From: Gibbula magus
Lineage: Eukaryota; Mollusca; Gastropoda; Trochida; Trochidae
DNA: 64,000 nucleotides
NCBI GenBank assembly: GCA_936450465.1
Contig: OW388302.1
Location: 56,548,959-56,612,958, forward strand
Direction of reading: 5' to 3'
Shown: one piece after another, positions 56,046-64,000 of the stretch
How positions within the stretch are numbered: position 1 is the stretch's first letter
Layout: each line of letters begins with the position of its first letter
The notes under the pieces: generated by a model
What the model was told of the DNA's origin: nothing
Databases searched by the model: none
What the model saw: the letters and a program-made list of their open reading frames with translations, nothing else
Program-made: the position numbers and the translations under genes

Positions 56046-56376
56046 AAAAGTAAAAAATAAAAACAGAAGAAATCGGGAATCGAGATAATTAAGGATTTAG
56101 AATTAGAAATAAGAACACTTTATAACGTACGGGCGATATGCATAGAAACCTGTTAGACTAGCGAGTATAATGCTAAAACCATTGATTTTCTATAGCCATT
56201 GTGCTGTGTACTTGAATGACTCAATGTACTGTGTTGTCACCCAGACTTGTTTACTGGTTACTAGGCATGTTGTTGATCGTTTCCAATGGTGAATGTCATG
56301 TGATATCCCTATGTTACAGTAAACACACGGCCATTTCTATTCAGACTGTCAAGGATAGCAGACGTATATTTCACTT

Positions 56377-57252
56377 ATGTCACAGGATAGTGTTGATACC
56401 GTGGACTTTTCCAGTCTAGAAAGAGAAACTGAGGAAGAAGCTGCCTGGGCAGATGATCAGAACACTCAGGAGTGCATAGACGATATTGATAGCTGTCTTG
56501 AAGAGAAAAGAGCTAGTGACGGAAAATCACAAATGGATCCTACTTTAAGAGAAGCTGCGGTCACCCCATTTACCAGTGAGCAGTTAGAAACAATAATGAC
56601 TCATAAACAATACCATACGAACATGTTGATGGTTCTGGATTCCATAGAAAAGACAGGGAAAAGTTTAGATAGTCTACCAAGAATGCCTAAAAAGCCGAGA
56701 GTGCACCTGGAATCATTATTGAAGTGTAAAAAACAAAAGGTGGGACTTACGTCAAAGGAGCTACATGACTATCTTGTGTCCCAGGTTGCAAAAGTAGCAA
56801 CAAAAATCGCTATTGAAGCCTTTACTGATGCAGAGCTTCTAGGCGAAATTATCTCAGAGCAGGACGCTATTACCAAACTTAATAGGGGTTTTAGTAATCT
56901 GAAAAAGTGTTCTGCTCAAAATTTGGTGTTGAGCTTACAGTTTGGAAAATATTTGATCAAGGCTAAGTTATGGCATAAAGAGCAATACAAAAAGGGAACT
57001 ATCCAAGAAAACTGGGCAACCTGGTTGAAAAGAACAACCGGTTACTCAGACCAACACTGCCGGAAACTAAGGGAGATGGCCAGTATAATGGGAGGATTTC
57101 CACATTTCTTCTATATCGGCGTTAGTTTCAATTATATCTACAGCAAGAAACATGACATAAAACTAATGCTGCAGATCCCGGAATTCCGCGACTTTTGGAA
57201 TAAGGATTATACCGGACCTACAACAAATGTCAATTTACCTCAATCACAGTGA
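56377..57252 (+). CDS. Unrecognised 291-residue protein, possible cargo gene
   Basis: A clean frame with an acidic N-terminus (LERETEEEAAWADDQ), a central helical part and a C-terminal region that looks like a helix-rich DNA-binding or winged domain (NWATWLKRTTGYSDQHCRKL then REMASIMGGFPHFFYIGVSF). Codon choice is clearly more GC-rich than that of the six AT-rich genes downstream, so it may have been acquired separately. It lies between the left inverted repeat and the hammerhead ribozyme. I cannot assign a family. It is neither a retroviral-type integrase (no DDE pattern) nor obviously a tyrosine recombinase. The start at 56377 is the first ATG of the frame. Confidence 0.6.
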   Translation: MSQDSVDTVDFSSLERETEEEAAWADDQNTQECIDDIDSCLEEKRASDGKSQMDPTLREAAVTPFTSEQLETIMTHKQYHTNMLMVLDSIEKTGKSLDSLPRMPKKPRVHLESLLKCKKQKVGLTSKELHDYLVSQVAKVATKIAIEAFTDAELLGEIISEQDAITKLNRGFSNLKKCSAQNLVLSLQFGKYLIKAKLWHKEQYKKGTIQENWATWLKRTTGYSDQHCRKLREMASIMGGFPHFFYIGVSFNYIYSKKHDIKLMLQIPEFRDFWNKDYTGPTTNVNLPQSQ

Positions 57253-57381
57253 AGTGTGTGGGCGTGGCATAGCCATATAAGGAGCGCTCATGCCATGAGC
57301 GGTAGGACTGGGTCGATAAACTGGTGCAATAAATTCTGGGTCAACACTAAATGACATGTTTGTTTAGAACTTTAAAAAAAA

Positions 57382-57453
57382 ACATGTCCACAGTTTTCCA
57401 ATTAATATTGGAAACCAAGCTGTGCTGATGAGCTGTGAGACAGCGAAACATGT
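57382..57453 (+). ncRNA. Hammerhead ribozyme, stem III open (type III topology)
   Basis: All conserved core positions are present. ACATGT (57382-57387) ends in U16.1 and is followed by cleavage base C17 (57388). Stem I pairs CACAG (57389-57393) with CTGTG (57420-57424) and is extended by an inner hairpin TTTCCAAT/ATTGGAAA with an asymmetric internal loop. CTGATGA lies at 57425-57431. Stem II is GCTGT/ACAGC with loop GAG. Then GAA (57445-57447) and ACATGT (57448-57453), which closes stem III with six pairs. Cleavage is predicted after 57388. It lies 66 nt before the ATPase start codon, sense to both neighbouring genes. Confidence 0.88.
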
Positions 57454-57509
57454 TATCCCCTAAATTACATAACACGGCCTCCCCTTAACACAACACAAAA
57501 CAAATTTAT

Positions 57510-57522
57510 TCTATAAAAAATG
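57510..57522 (+). promoter_or_regulatory. Start-proximal TCTATAAAAAATG motif (ATPase gene)
   Basis: The same motif recurs as TCTATAAAAATG at 59678-59689 and TTTATAAAAATG at 61254-61265, each ending in the start codon. Looser versions (CTGATAAAATG, CTTAAAAATG) precede the genes at 60361 and 59098. A TATA-like motif fused to the ATG is typical of late promoters in some large and satellite DNA viruses; function here is inferred. Confidence 0.5.
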
Positions 57523-58302
57523 GAAAACAATTTAGATTGGGAATGCGCATCAAACAGAAACAATTCACTAATTTTACCTAGATCAATCAGAGGATTAATT
57601 GTAGGTAAGTCGGGTTGTGGTAAAACAAACTTATTATTAAATTTATTATTAGAAAAAGATTTATTAGATTATAATAATTTAATTGTCTATGGAAAATCTT
57701 TATTTCAACCAAAATATAAAATAATGAAATTTGGCTTCGATAATAATTTAGACAAAGAAACAATTTGTAACCTATTTAAAAATAGAGAGAATCTAATAAA
57801 ACAAGATATTTCACCATATGAAGTAATAAAAGAAATTGGTGGTTCGATTACAAACAATAGTCCAATTAAATGTGAATTCTATGAAAAGGGTAATGACATT
57901 ATTGATCCAAAAGAGTTAAATTCAACTGATAAAAACTTAATGATCTTTGATGATGTCCTTTTAGAAAAACAAAACAAATGCAATGATTATTACACAAGGG
58001 GACGACATTCAAATGTTGATTGTTTCTATTTATCTCAAAATTACTTCCGTTTACCAAGACAGACAATTCGGGAAAACAGTAATTTCATTTGCTTATTTAA
58101 ACAAGATAACAAAAACATCCATCATATTTTCCAAGACCATGTGAGTCATGATATGGACTATGATGAATTCAAATCTTTATGTAACATCTGTTGGAGTAAA
58201 CCATATAATTTTTTAGTTATAGATAATTCTTCACCTATTGAAAATGGGAAATATAGAAATAATTTAGATGACTTTTATTTTCCTAAAAAGTTAAATAATT
58301 AA
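57520..58302 (+). CDS. A32/FtsK-HerA-type DNA packaging ATPase
   Basis: 260 residues. Walker A GKSGCGKT at 29-36, Walker B MIFDD at 141-145, and a downstream sensor-like segment YLSQNYFRLPRQTIREN (170-186), the pattern of viral genome-packaging ATPases of Polintons, adintoviruses and virophages. The length fits the family. It would power DNA entry into preformed capsids. It is the first of six closely spaced AT-rich genes; its stop codon is directly followed by the next ATG. No frame damage. Confidence 0.85.
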   Translation: MENNLDWECASNRNNSLILPRSIRGLIVGKSGCGKTNLLLNLLLEKDLLDYNNLIVYGKSLFQPKYKIMKFGFDNNLDKETICNLFKNRENLIKQDISPYEVIKEIGGSITNNSPIKCEFYEKGNDIIDPKELNSTDKNLMIFDDVLLEKQNKCNDYYTRGRHSNVDCFYLSQNYFRLPRQTIRENSNFICLFKQDNKNIHHIFQDHVSHDMDYDEFKSLCNICWSKPYNFLVIDNSSPIENGKYRNNLDDFYFPKKLNN

Positions 58303-59088
58303 ATGGACAATGAATTTTCCAAAAAGATGTTAGAAACACTTCAGGAGATAGCAAGAAATACATATCCAAAAGAGAGTAAACAATTTATCGTTAGTGAAAA
58401 TAAATCCGATTTCAATACAACATTTAATCCACCAATAACTTTAGATACAAATAAAAAATATGAGATTGCATTAGTTGATTTAGAAACGTATTACTCCATT
58501 CCTAATATTACAAGCGAAAATAATATCATTAGATATTATAAAAGAGAATTACATAATGATTCAATAAAAACGATTGAAATACCAGTTGGATCTTATGAAA
58601 TTAATGGTTTAAATAAAGAGATACAAAGACAATTAAGAAAGAATGGAGATAAAAATGCATTTAAAATAATTCCCAATTTAAATACTTTTAAAACAATATT
58701 AGAAATAAAATCTCCATATAATGTTTTATTTAACTATGATAACAGTATAAGACATATTTTAGGTTTTACTGAACTTTCCTATGGGCCAGGAGGATCACAC
58801 ATTTCAGAAAATATTGTGTCAATATTAGCAGTTAATTCGATTTTTATCCATATTAATATTATAAATGGTTCTATAGTAAATGGTGTACAAGAACCAGTTA
58901 TATATTCATTTTTCCCAAAGGTAAGTCCAGGTTATAAAATTGTTGAAAAACCAATTAATCCAATTTATTTACCAATAACATTAAATAATATACGAAATCT
59001 TCATATCAAAGTAACAGATCAAAATGGTATTCCCTTAGATTTTAGAGGAGAGGAAATCACGATCAGGTTTCATATAAGGCAAATTTAA
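58303..59088 (+). CDS. Probable minor capsid (penton-like) protein
   Basis: 261 residues. Beta-rich, with alternating hydrophobic strands, starting QFIVSENKSDFNTTFNPPI and continuing YEIALVDLETYYSIP, GSYEINGLNKEIQRQL, ILGFTELSYGPG, FFPKVSPGYKI and ending LDFRGEEITIRFHI. I recognise this as a recurrent protein of Polinton-like elements in invertebrate genomes; its length and strand-rich character fit a single-jelly-roll penton, but no fold can be proved by eye. The ATG directly abuts the ATPase stop (TAA-ATG). Confidence 0.5.
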   Translation: MDNEFSKKMLETLQEIARNTYPKESKQFIVSENKSDFNTTFNPPITLDTNKKYEIALVDLETYYSIPNITSENNIIRYYKRELHNDSIKTIEIPVGSYEINGLNKEIQRQLRKNGDKNAFKIIPNLNTFKTILEIKSPYNVLFNYDNSIRHILGFTELSYGPGGSHISENIVSILAVNSIFIHINIINGSIVNGVQEPVIYSFFPKVSPGYKIVEKPINPIYLPITLNNIRNLHIKVTDQNGIPLDFRGEEITIRFHIRQI

Positions 59089-59097
59089 TACTTAAAA

Positions 59098-59670
59098 ATG
59101 AAGACAAATTATATTGAACAAAGATTGGACATTTCAGAAAATCAAAAGGAGAAGGTAAAGCGTGCTATGCAAAACAATGAGGCAGTTACTATTAGAGTAG
59201 AAAATATTGGTAATGACATAATAGCTCTTACTGAAACACAAATTAACAAGATAAATAAGGCTTTTGAACAAAATAAGGGAGTTAACATTAAATTAAGTAA
59301 GCAACAATTAAAATATAATAAAGAACATGTAACTGGTGGTTTTATTGGAGCACTACTAGCTGGTTTATCTCAATTTGCTCTACCATTACTTTCAAAAGCA
59401 CTACCAGCTCTCGGAGTAGGTGCACTTTCTGGAGTAGCAAGTAATTTAGTAAATAAGGTTATGGGAAATGGATTGTACATGAAGCGAGGGGATCACATTG
59501 TTAAAGTAAAGGAATTTGGAAATGGAATCTATCTTAAACCACAACAAACAAACGAATTACAAACATATGGCAATGGGGTTTACTTAAAAAGAGATGGGGA
59601 ATTATTTGAGGGTTCTGGTGTCATTCATGAATTGGCTAAAAATATCCCCATATTAAATTTATTATTTTAA
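59098..59670 (+). CDS. Virion-associated amphipathic protein, adenovirus pVI-like in layout
   Basis: 190 residues. A charged N-terminus (residues 1-75), a glycine/alanine-rich hydrophobic helix at 79-120 (GGFIGALLAGLSQFALPLL and ALPALGVGALSGVAS), then three repeats of the GNG-[LIV]-Y-[LM]-K type near 123, 142 and 158, and a C-terminal IPILNLLF. The same layout recurs in other Polinton-like elements. A membrane-active or core-associated role is inferred from the amphipathic segment only. Confidence 0.5.
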   Translation: MKTNYIEQRLDISENQKEKVKRAMQNNEAVTIRVENIGNDIIALTETQINKINKAFEQNKGVNIKLSKQQLKYNKEHVTGGFIGALLAGLSQFALPLLSKALPALGVGALSGVASNLVNKVMGNGLYMKRGDHIVKVKEFGNGIYLKPQQTNELQTYGNGVYLKRDGELFEGSGVIHELAKNIPILNLLF

Positions 59671-59686
59671 TTTTTTTTCTATAAAA

Positions 59687-60331
59687 ATGGACATGGACAA
59701 TTATAAAGAGAAAATATATCCTAGATTAGATATTTTAAACCCGAGTGCACCACCTCACGCTGAAATTCCACTACCACCGTATGGTAGTAATTATCGCTTG
59801 CAATATATACAAGATATTAAAAAATACTTAGAGAAAAATAGTGAACAAAGACGTCAATTAAGTAAAAAATATAGTAAAGTATATAATTCATTACATTATA
59901 CAAATTATTTATTAAACTTAGTTTCCACAGGAGCTGCAATTGGCAGTGTTTCAACTTTATCAACAGTTGTCTTAATTCCAGTTTCAGTTATATTAGGTAG
60001 CGTTTCTATTGGCTGTGGTGCATTTAGTATTGTAATAAATAAACTTAGCAAAAAGATAAAACATAAACAAGATAAACATAGAGATATTTATAATTTAGCT
60101 GAAACCAAAATTAATTCAATTGAATCACTGATATCAAGAAGTTTACAAAATAATGATATTTCACACGATGAGTTCAATCTAATTTTAGAAGAGGAAAAGA
60201 AGTTCAATCAGTTAAAGGAAAATATTAGGTCAGCTAAAAATAAAAAGTTTTTCAAAGAAGATGAAATGAAACAAAAGGGAAGGAATGAAATTAAGGAGTC
60301 AATAAAAAAACTTATTGAAGTAAATAATTGA
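59687..60331 (+). CDS. Two-helix membrane protein of the virion block
   Basis: 214 residues. A proline-rich N-terminus (APPHAEIPLPPYG), two hydrophobic helices at about 72-118 (LLNLVSTGAAIGSVST and VVLIPVSVILGSVSIGCG) and a long charged coiled-coil-like C-terminus (SLISRSLQNNDISHDEFNLI). Preceded by a good TCTATAAAAATG motif. Function unknown; similar proteins accompany Polinton-like capsid genes in other invertebrates. Confidence 0.5.
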   Translation: MDMDNYKEKIYPRLDILNPSAPPHAEIPLPPYGSNYRLQYIQDIKKYLEKNSEQRRQLSKKYSKVYNSLHYTNYLLNLVSTGAAIGSVSTLSTVVLIPVSVILGSVSIGCGAFSIVINKLSKKIKHKQDKHRDIYNLAETKINSIESLISRSLQNNDISHDEFNLILEEEKKFNQLKENIRSAKNKKFFKEDEMKQKGRNEIKESIKKLIEVNN

Positions 60332-60360
60332 TTATCTTTAGTTAAAATAAGTCTGATAAA

Positions 60361-61260
60361 ATGCCTTTTGAAAAAATAAAAGATTTTAATAGACGCAATG
60401 AACTAGTAAAAGAATATTTAAGTTTAAGAAATCAATTAAAAGATAGATTTATATCAGAACGTATTGATACTGTTTATAGAAAAGAACAAATAAAAGAACA
60501 AAGTAAACCCGTAATTGATATGATAGGGAAACAATCTGAACAAAATAGATTATTAGCTATAAAACAAGATGAACAAAATAAGGCATTAAATAATACGTTA
60601 TTGATGTTAAAAGGAAATCTGCCAGCATATGAGGTCCCAACCCCACAAATAGAACATAAAGAGAGTATTTTAGATTTAAAAACTAGTCCATTAGCAGGAG
60701 AATATTTACAGAGTGGAATAAACAAAGCTGGTTATGATTCAACTTATGGAATTAAAGTAGGTCAGAATGGATTTGTTTTAGGTGATAAAAATATAAATAT
60801 CGAAGATGACTATATTAAAATTGGTAATGAGAGTTTTCGTGGTACAAGAGGTTTATACGAATTAATTACAAAAACTAATCCTAACAAAAATATTTTTGAT
60901 GATGATGATATTTCTAATTATATGGAGATAATGATGTTAACGAATAATATTTTAGATGAAAGGGGGCATCTAAAAAAGTCAACAAGTAAAAAATATAAGG
61001 AAATTTTAAGACCTTTAATTGATCATATGTATTTTGATAAAACAAGAAAGAAGAAAACTTCTGTTTCAGGAGAAGGCTTAAGAACAATAACTCTTTCTGA
61101 TGATCCAAATGCATTATTGGAGAGAATGGATTTATTATTTGCAAGTAAGGGAGCAGGTAATACTGGAGTGAATGATGAATTGAAAGCAATTATTAAAAGT
61201 TTATACAAGAAAAAAGTTATTGATAAAAATATTTTGAAAAATCTTATTTCTTCTTTATAA
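60361..61260 (+). CDS. Virion-block protein, uncharacterised, 299 residues
   Basis: A basic coiled-coil-rich first third (KDRFISERIDTVYRKEQIKE), then a compact conserved-looking domain at about 129-175 (YGIKVGQNGFVLGDKNI and FRGTRGLYELITKTNP), and a basic Gly/Ser-containing tail (RKKKTSVSGEGLRTI). The central domain recurs in many Polinton-like loci, but its biochemical role is unknown to me. The frame is intact. Confidence 0.5.
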   Translation: MPFEKIKDFNRRNELVKEYLSLRNQLKDRFISERIDTVYRKEQIKEQSKPVIDMIGKQSEQNRLLAIKQDEQNKALNNTLLMLKGNLPAYEVPTPQIEHKESILDLKTSPLAGEYLQSGINKAGYDSTYGIKVGQNGFVLGDKNINIEDDYIKIGNESFRGTRGLYELITKTNPNKNIFDDDDISNYMEIMMLTNNILDERGHLKKSTSKKYKEILRPLIDHMYFDKTRKKKTSVSGEGLRTITLSDDPNALLERMDLLFASKGAGNTGVNDELKAIIKSLYKKKVIDKNILKNLISSL

Positions 61261-61262
61261 AA

Positions 61263-61475
61263 ATGTATTATTATAATAAGAAAAAGAAAAGTCTGCTGCC
61301 TAAAAGAAGTGGAGGTGGGTTAATTGATTCAATAATTGGAGCTGTGACCAGCCAAGTAGCGAAAGATGCAGCAAAAGAAGTAACTAAAAAAGCAATTACA
61401 GAAATAGGAAATAGAGGTGCACAAAAAATAGTTGACAGAATTATTCCACCACCCTTACGTGAAGCAACAAGATAA
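61263..61475 (+). CDS. Small basic core-like protein, probably C-terminally truncated
   Basis: 70 residues: MYYYNKKKKSLLPKRSGGG, then a helical segment (VTSQVAKDAAKEVTKKAI) and IIPPPLREATR. The basic, Gly-containing start resembles small virion core proteins. It ends at the point where antisense polymerase sequence begins, so its natural C-terminus was probably lost in the internal deletion. Confidence 0.5.
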   Translation: MYYYNKKKKSLLPKRSGGGLIDSIIGAVTSQVAKDAAKEVTKKAITEIGNRGAQKIVDRIIPPPLREATR

Positions 61476-63628
61476 CAAGGATCTATTTCATGATGTTCTA
61501 AAAATACATTTCTGAATTTTTCAAATGAATCAGCTAAGATAAGGACATCAGTTTTTAGATAAAGGTTATGATAATCTTTTATTGTTTTACATTTGAATTT
61601 TTTCCATATATCTAAAGCGTGTTCTTTTTCCCTTTCGGTTATATCTTTATCAGCTAAGGTTGAATACCAATTGGAAACTTTTATACTAGTATTTTCAAAC
61701 CATTTAATTAAATATTTAGCTTGTAATTGTGTTTCTTTGTTAGGTAAGTATTTGTTAATGTTTTGTTTAAAATTTTGAATATCTTTCTGACTTCGATCTT
61801 TTTTTATTGTCTTATCAAATGAAGGTAATTTTGTTTCTTTTAATCTATTAAGATGATCAATGTATTCATAAGGAAAAATTCCTTTAAAACTTCTATTTGT
61901 CATATCAGAACCTTCAATAAATTTTAAGTTTTCAAATTGTTCATTCGTAAAATTTTCCTTCATTATGTTGAAATCAGAATCTTTAATTCCTTTTGAAATA
62001 TTACCTAAAGAACCTTGGAGAAATCTATAACTATCGAGAAATCTTAATTTATAACTTCTGTTCCCATAATCTATTGAGATATAATCTTCTGAATTTTTAG
62101 CTAAAACTGAAACTTTATTAAATTGATCTTCGTGTTTCATTAATTCTTCAATTATGAAATGAAAATCATATCCAGAACCATTATGAAATAATACTGGAAT
62201 GATTTTTGTTGCCTTTCCTTCTTTAGTATTACAAGATTGACAAGCAGCACCTCTGTATTTTCCATTAAAATGATTGTGTTCAATTATCTTTTTTGATTTA
62301 TCATTTTTTGAGTAATCATCAAATTCTTTATTACATATATAACAATTAGTAGCTTCATCAAAATCAAATTGTTCTCTTTTATTAAGGTTACTCTTATTTT
62401 TTTTGTATTTATGTGTTCTCTTACTTATAGCAATAAAATAGTCTACAATTGTTTCTATAAACTTTTCATTTGCATCTTCTCCAATATAAGAAGTATATTC
62501 ACTTTCAACTATGTTATTATACATTGATTTTAAATAAATACCATAACTTATTACTTCTTGTTTAAAAATAGGTTGTGTATAAGAGGTTTTTGGATTTAGA
62601 GTAGTTGTATGTATTTTCTTATTTGCTGCTTCAAAGTCACAGTATAAAACGAAAGGAAGTTTCGATTTATAATGAGGATTTTTAAATTCTAAATAAGTAT
62701 TTGGTTTTGGCATAATAGGTTTTGATAAAGATATTTTACAACAATCTTCTAAATGATTATCTAAAGCTTGTTGTGATGAATATAATTAAAAACATCTCCT
62801 ACATAAATATTTTTTATGATTACTTTTGTTATCATACATAATTGATTCAAGATTTTTTATCAAACAATAATGAGTAGTTCCATCTTGTTCTACATATAGT
62901 AAATCTATAGTATGTTGTCTTTGTTCCAATGAAATTCTTAATGGATAAATAGTTTTTAAATCATTGTTGTTTGATAAACCAAAAACATTTATACTAATTT
63001 CTTCATAATTATTTTCAAAAATATCTATATCTTTTATTTTAACTGGATATTGTATTTCATATCTATCAAACTCATGTTCATATGGTTTGTATTTACCTAC
63101 TCTTTGTGGATCTTTTCGGGGTTTAGTAAAATAAGATATAATACACCAAAGAAAACATTTATTATCATCGTTTTGTATATTAACTATACTATTAGATCTA
63201 AAAGTAAATTTAAAATAAGAACTACCTTTCAATGATCTTGTTTTTACAATGTTTAACTTAGTTTGATTTATTTCATCAAATACAAAACCACTTCCTCTTT
63301 CTTGATACCTGTCTAACCATGCGATAAAATCATGTTTAGTTTGATTTAAAAAAGAGGATAAGTGATTTTTAGAATTTAGTTGTTTATATATAGACCTATA
63401 ATAAGTTGTTATATTATATCTAGAATCAAAACTCATGGGAATATACATATTAACATGAAGTACTAATTGAATTTTATGAGTTCCTTCTGGTATTTCATGT
63501 GTAATTAATGGTTCTAACTCATTGAAATATTCATCAATATTTTCTCCACTTATTTCAAATGTATGACTTATAGTACCAACACTTTTTGTGGAATAGTAAT
63601 CTTTATTACTTGTTTTTTTCTTTGTCAT
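61476..63628 (-). pseudogene. Protein-primed-type DNA polymerase B, one stop codon, palm missing
   Basis: Leftward. A 280-residue N-terminal frame (63628-62786) ends at TAA 62786-62788 inside a C2H2-like finger. The same frame continues without a shift. The 62713 ATG frame then contains Exo I (LYCDFEA, residues 23-29), a zinc treble-clef endonuclease-VII-like module (CYICNKEF, IIEHNHFNGKYRG, CQSCN), Exo II (LFHNGSGYDFHF) and Exo III (YLKTDVLILAD). It breaks off near DPCYL; the residues after it are merely the antisense of the small gene at 61263. The polymerase palm motifs are absent, so replication activity is lost. This polymerase normally copies linear genomes from terminal protein. Confidence 0.85.
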
Positions 63629-63796
63629 TTTTTAAGGGATAGATTTAATAACCTTTTTTTGTTATATATTATTTTTCTACTTTTCTCTCACTTTTTACAT
63701 TTTTCCAGTATCTCGGACACCTAGGACAACTTTTTTACTTTCGCCCCCAAACCCAGAAACCTTTACAATTCCCCATAATAAATTTTTTTTCCATTT
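63629..63796. other. Short non-coding stretch upstream of the polymerase
   Basis: AT-rich, with TTATATATTA; presumably the leftward promoter. It ends at the right inverted repeat. Confidence 0.5.
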
Positions 63797-64000
63797 TTAA
63801 CCTTGTAAAATACAACCTTAACCTTGTAAAATACAAGGATAAAATTTAACTTTTTTTTCTCTCACCCCAAATCCTAGAAACATCTCGATTCCCCATCCTA
63901 TAATTTTTTTATTTTACCCTTTTCCCCATACCCCCCTACTACCCCCACCCTGGGGAAATTTTTTTTTCGGTGTGCGCTCATCGAGCAATTTGCCCTAACT
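63797..64000. repeat. Right terminal inverted repeat, reaching the window end
   Basis: Reverse complement of 55843-56045, including the C-rich complement of the G-quadruplex motif (63924-63950) and the terminal TTTGCCCTAACT. If the element starts at 55840, three further bases of the repeat lie outside the window. Confidence 0.95.

Larger units (their letters stand above)
55840..64000. mobile_element. Polinton/adintovirus-like element, end to end
   Basis: About 8.16 kb between inverted repeats. Cargo: an unrecognised gene, a hammerhead ribozyme, six tightly packed AT-rich rightward genes (ATPase plus five virion-type proteins) and a leftward truncated polymerase. Typical Polintons are 15-20 kb with integrase, protease and a double-jelly-roll capsid gene, none of which is recognisable here, so this appears to be a deletion derivative. 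The intact LINE diverges from this copy at 55840, so the element may start AGTAGTTAGGG; Polintons classically start with AG. The right end coincides with the window end, so its target duplication cannot be read. Confidence 0.82.

Noticed and set aside
61271..61475. Hydrophobic C-terminal tail on the leftward polymerase frame
   Set aside because: It is only the antisense translation of the small rightward gene at 61263-61475.

Overview
The window is animal genomic DNA, most likely from a marine mollusc. This rests on (CTCA)n-tailed tRNA-derived SINEs, a LINE of the I superfamily (Nimb-like) with a matching (CTCA)n tail, TGACCTT-rich dispersed repeats and spliceosomal micro-exons. Nothing looks bacterial. 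Almost everything recognisable is mobile or virus-like DNA, much of it nested; host coding sequence is limited to a few candidate exons and one transposase-derived gene. The species cannot be fixed from sequence alone.

Layout. 1-5340: a satellite with a 51-bp period, carrying SINE pieces and one 0.5-kb insertion. 5.4-12.4 kb: SINEs, tiny LINE-tail insertions, and an intact pogo/Tigger-derived gene (8768-10177) that has lost catalytic residues. 12.4-18.4 kb: dispersed repeat families R1 and R2, plus a run of phase-compatible minus-strand micro-exons (16280-16939). 18369-24498: a Tc1 transposon whose transposase is split by a 4.5-kb element; that element has 451-bp LTR-like direct repeats and carries a His-Me endonuclease and a frameshifted Mutator-like transposase. 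24655-26624: a GC-rich island with a broken TatD-like gene. 27.3-32.9 kb: a decayed Polinton/Maverick polymerase split by an R1 element and a LINE tail. 34389-44350: a third R1 copy interrupted by a full-length two-ORF LINE (34806-40642, perfect 12-bp target duplication) and by a 2.6-kb TTAA-flanked element; the latter contains an 83-bp snap-back element. 45.5-48.8 kb: BEL/Pao gag-protease pseudogene. 49613-49964: probable first exon of a secreted protein. 51-53.3 kb: short tandem arrays, then a 5'-truncated second LINE copy.

The last 8.16 kb (about 55840-64000) is a Polinton/adintovirus-like element inserted in that LINE copy, visible from terminal repeat to terminal repeat. Its roughly 200-bp inverted repeats hold a G-quadruplex-type motif. 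A compact rightward block encodes a packaging ATPase and five virion-type proteins, most with AT-rich start-proximal motifs. A leftward protein-primed-type polymerase gene has one in-frame stop and lacks its palm domain. No major capsid protein, protease or integrase is recognisable, so it looks like an internally deleted copy. Between a GC-richer unrecognised gene and the ATPase lies a sequence matching every conserved base of a hammerhead ribozyme (57382-57453), the most striking single signal in the window.
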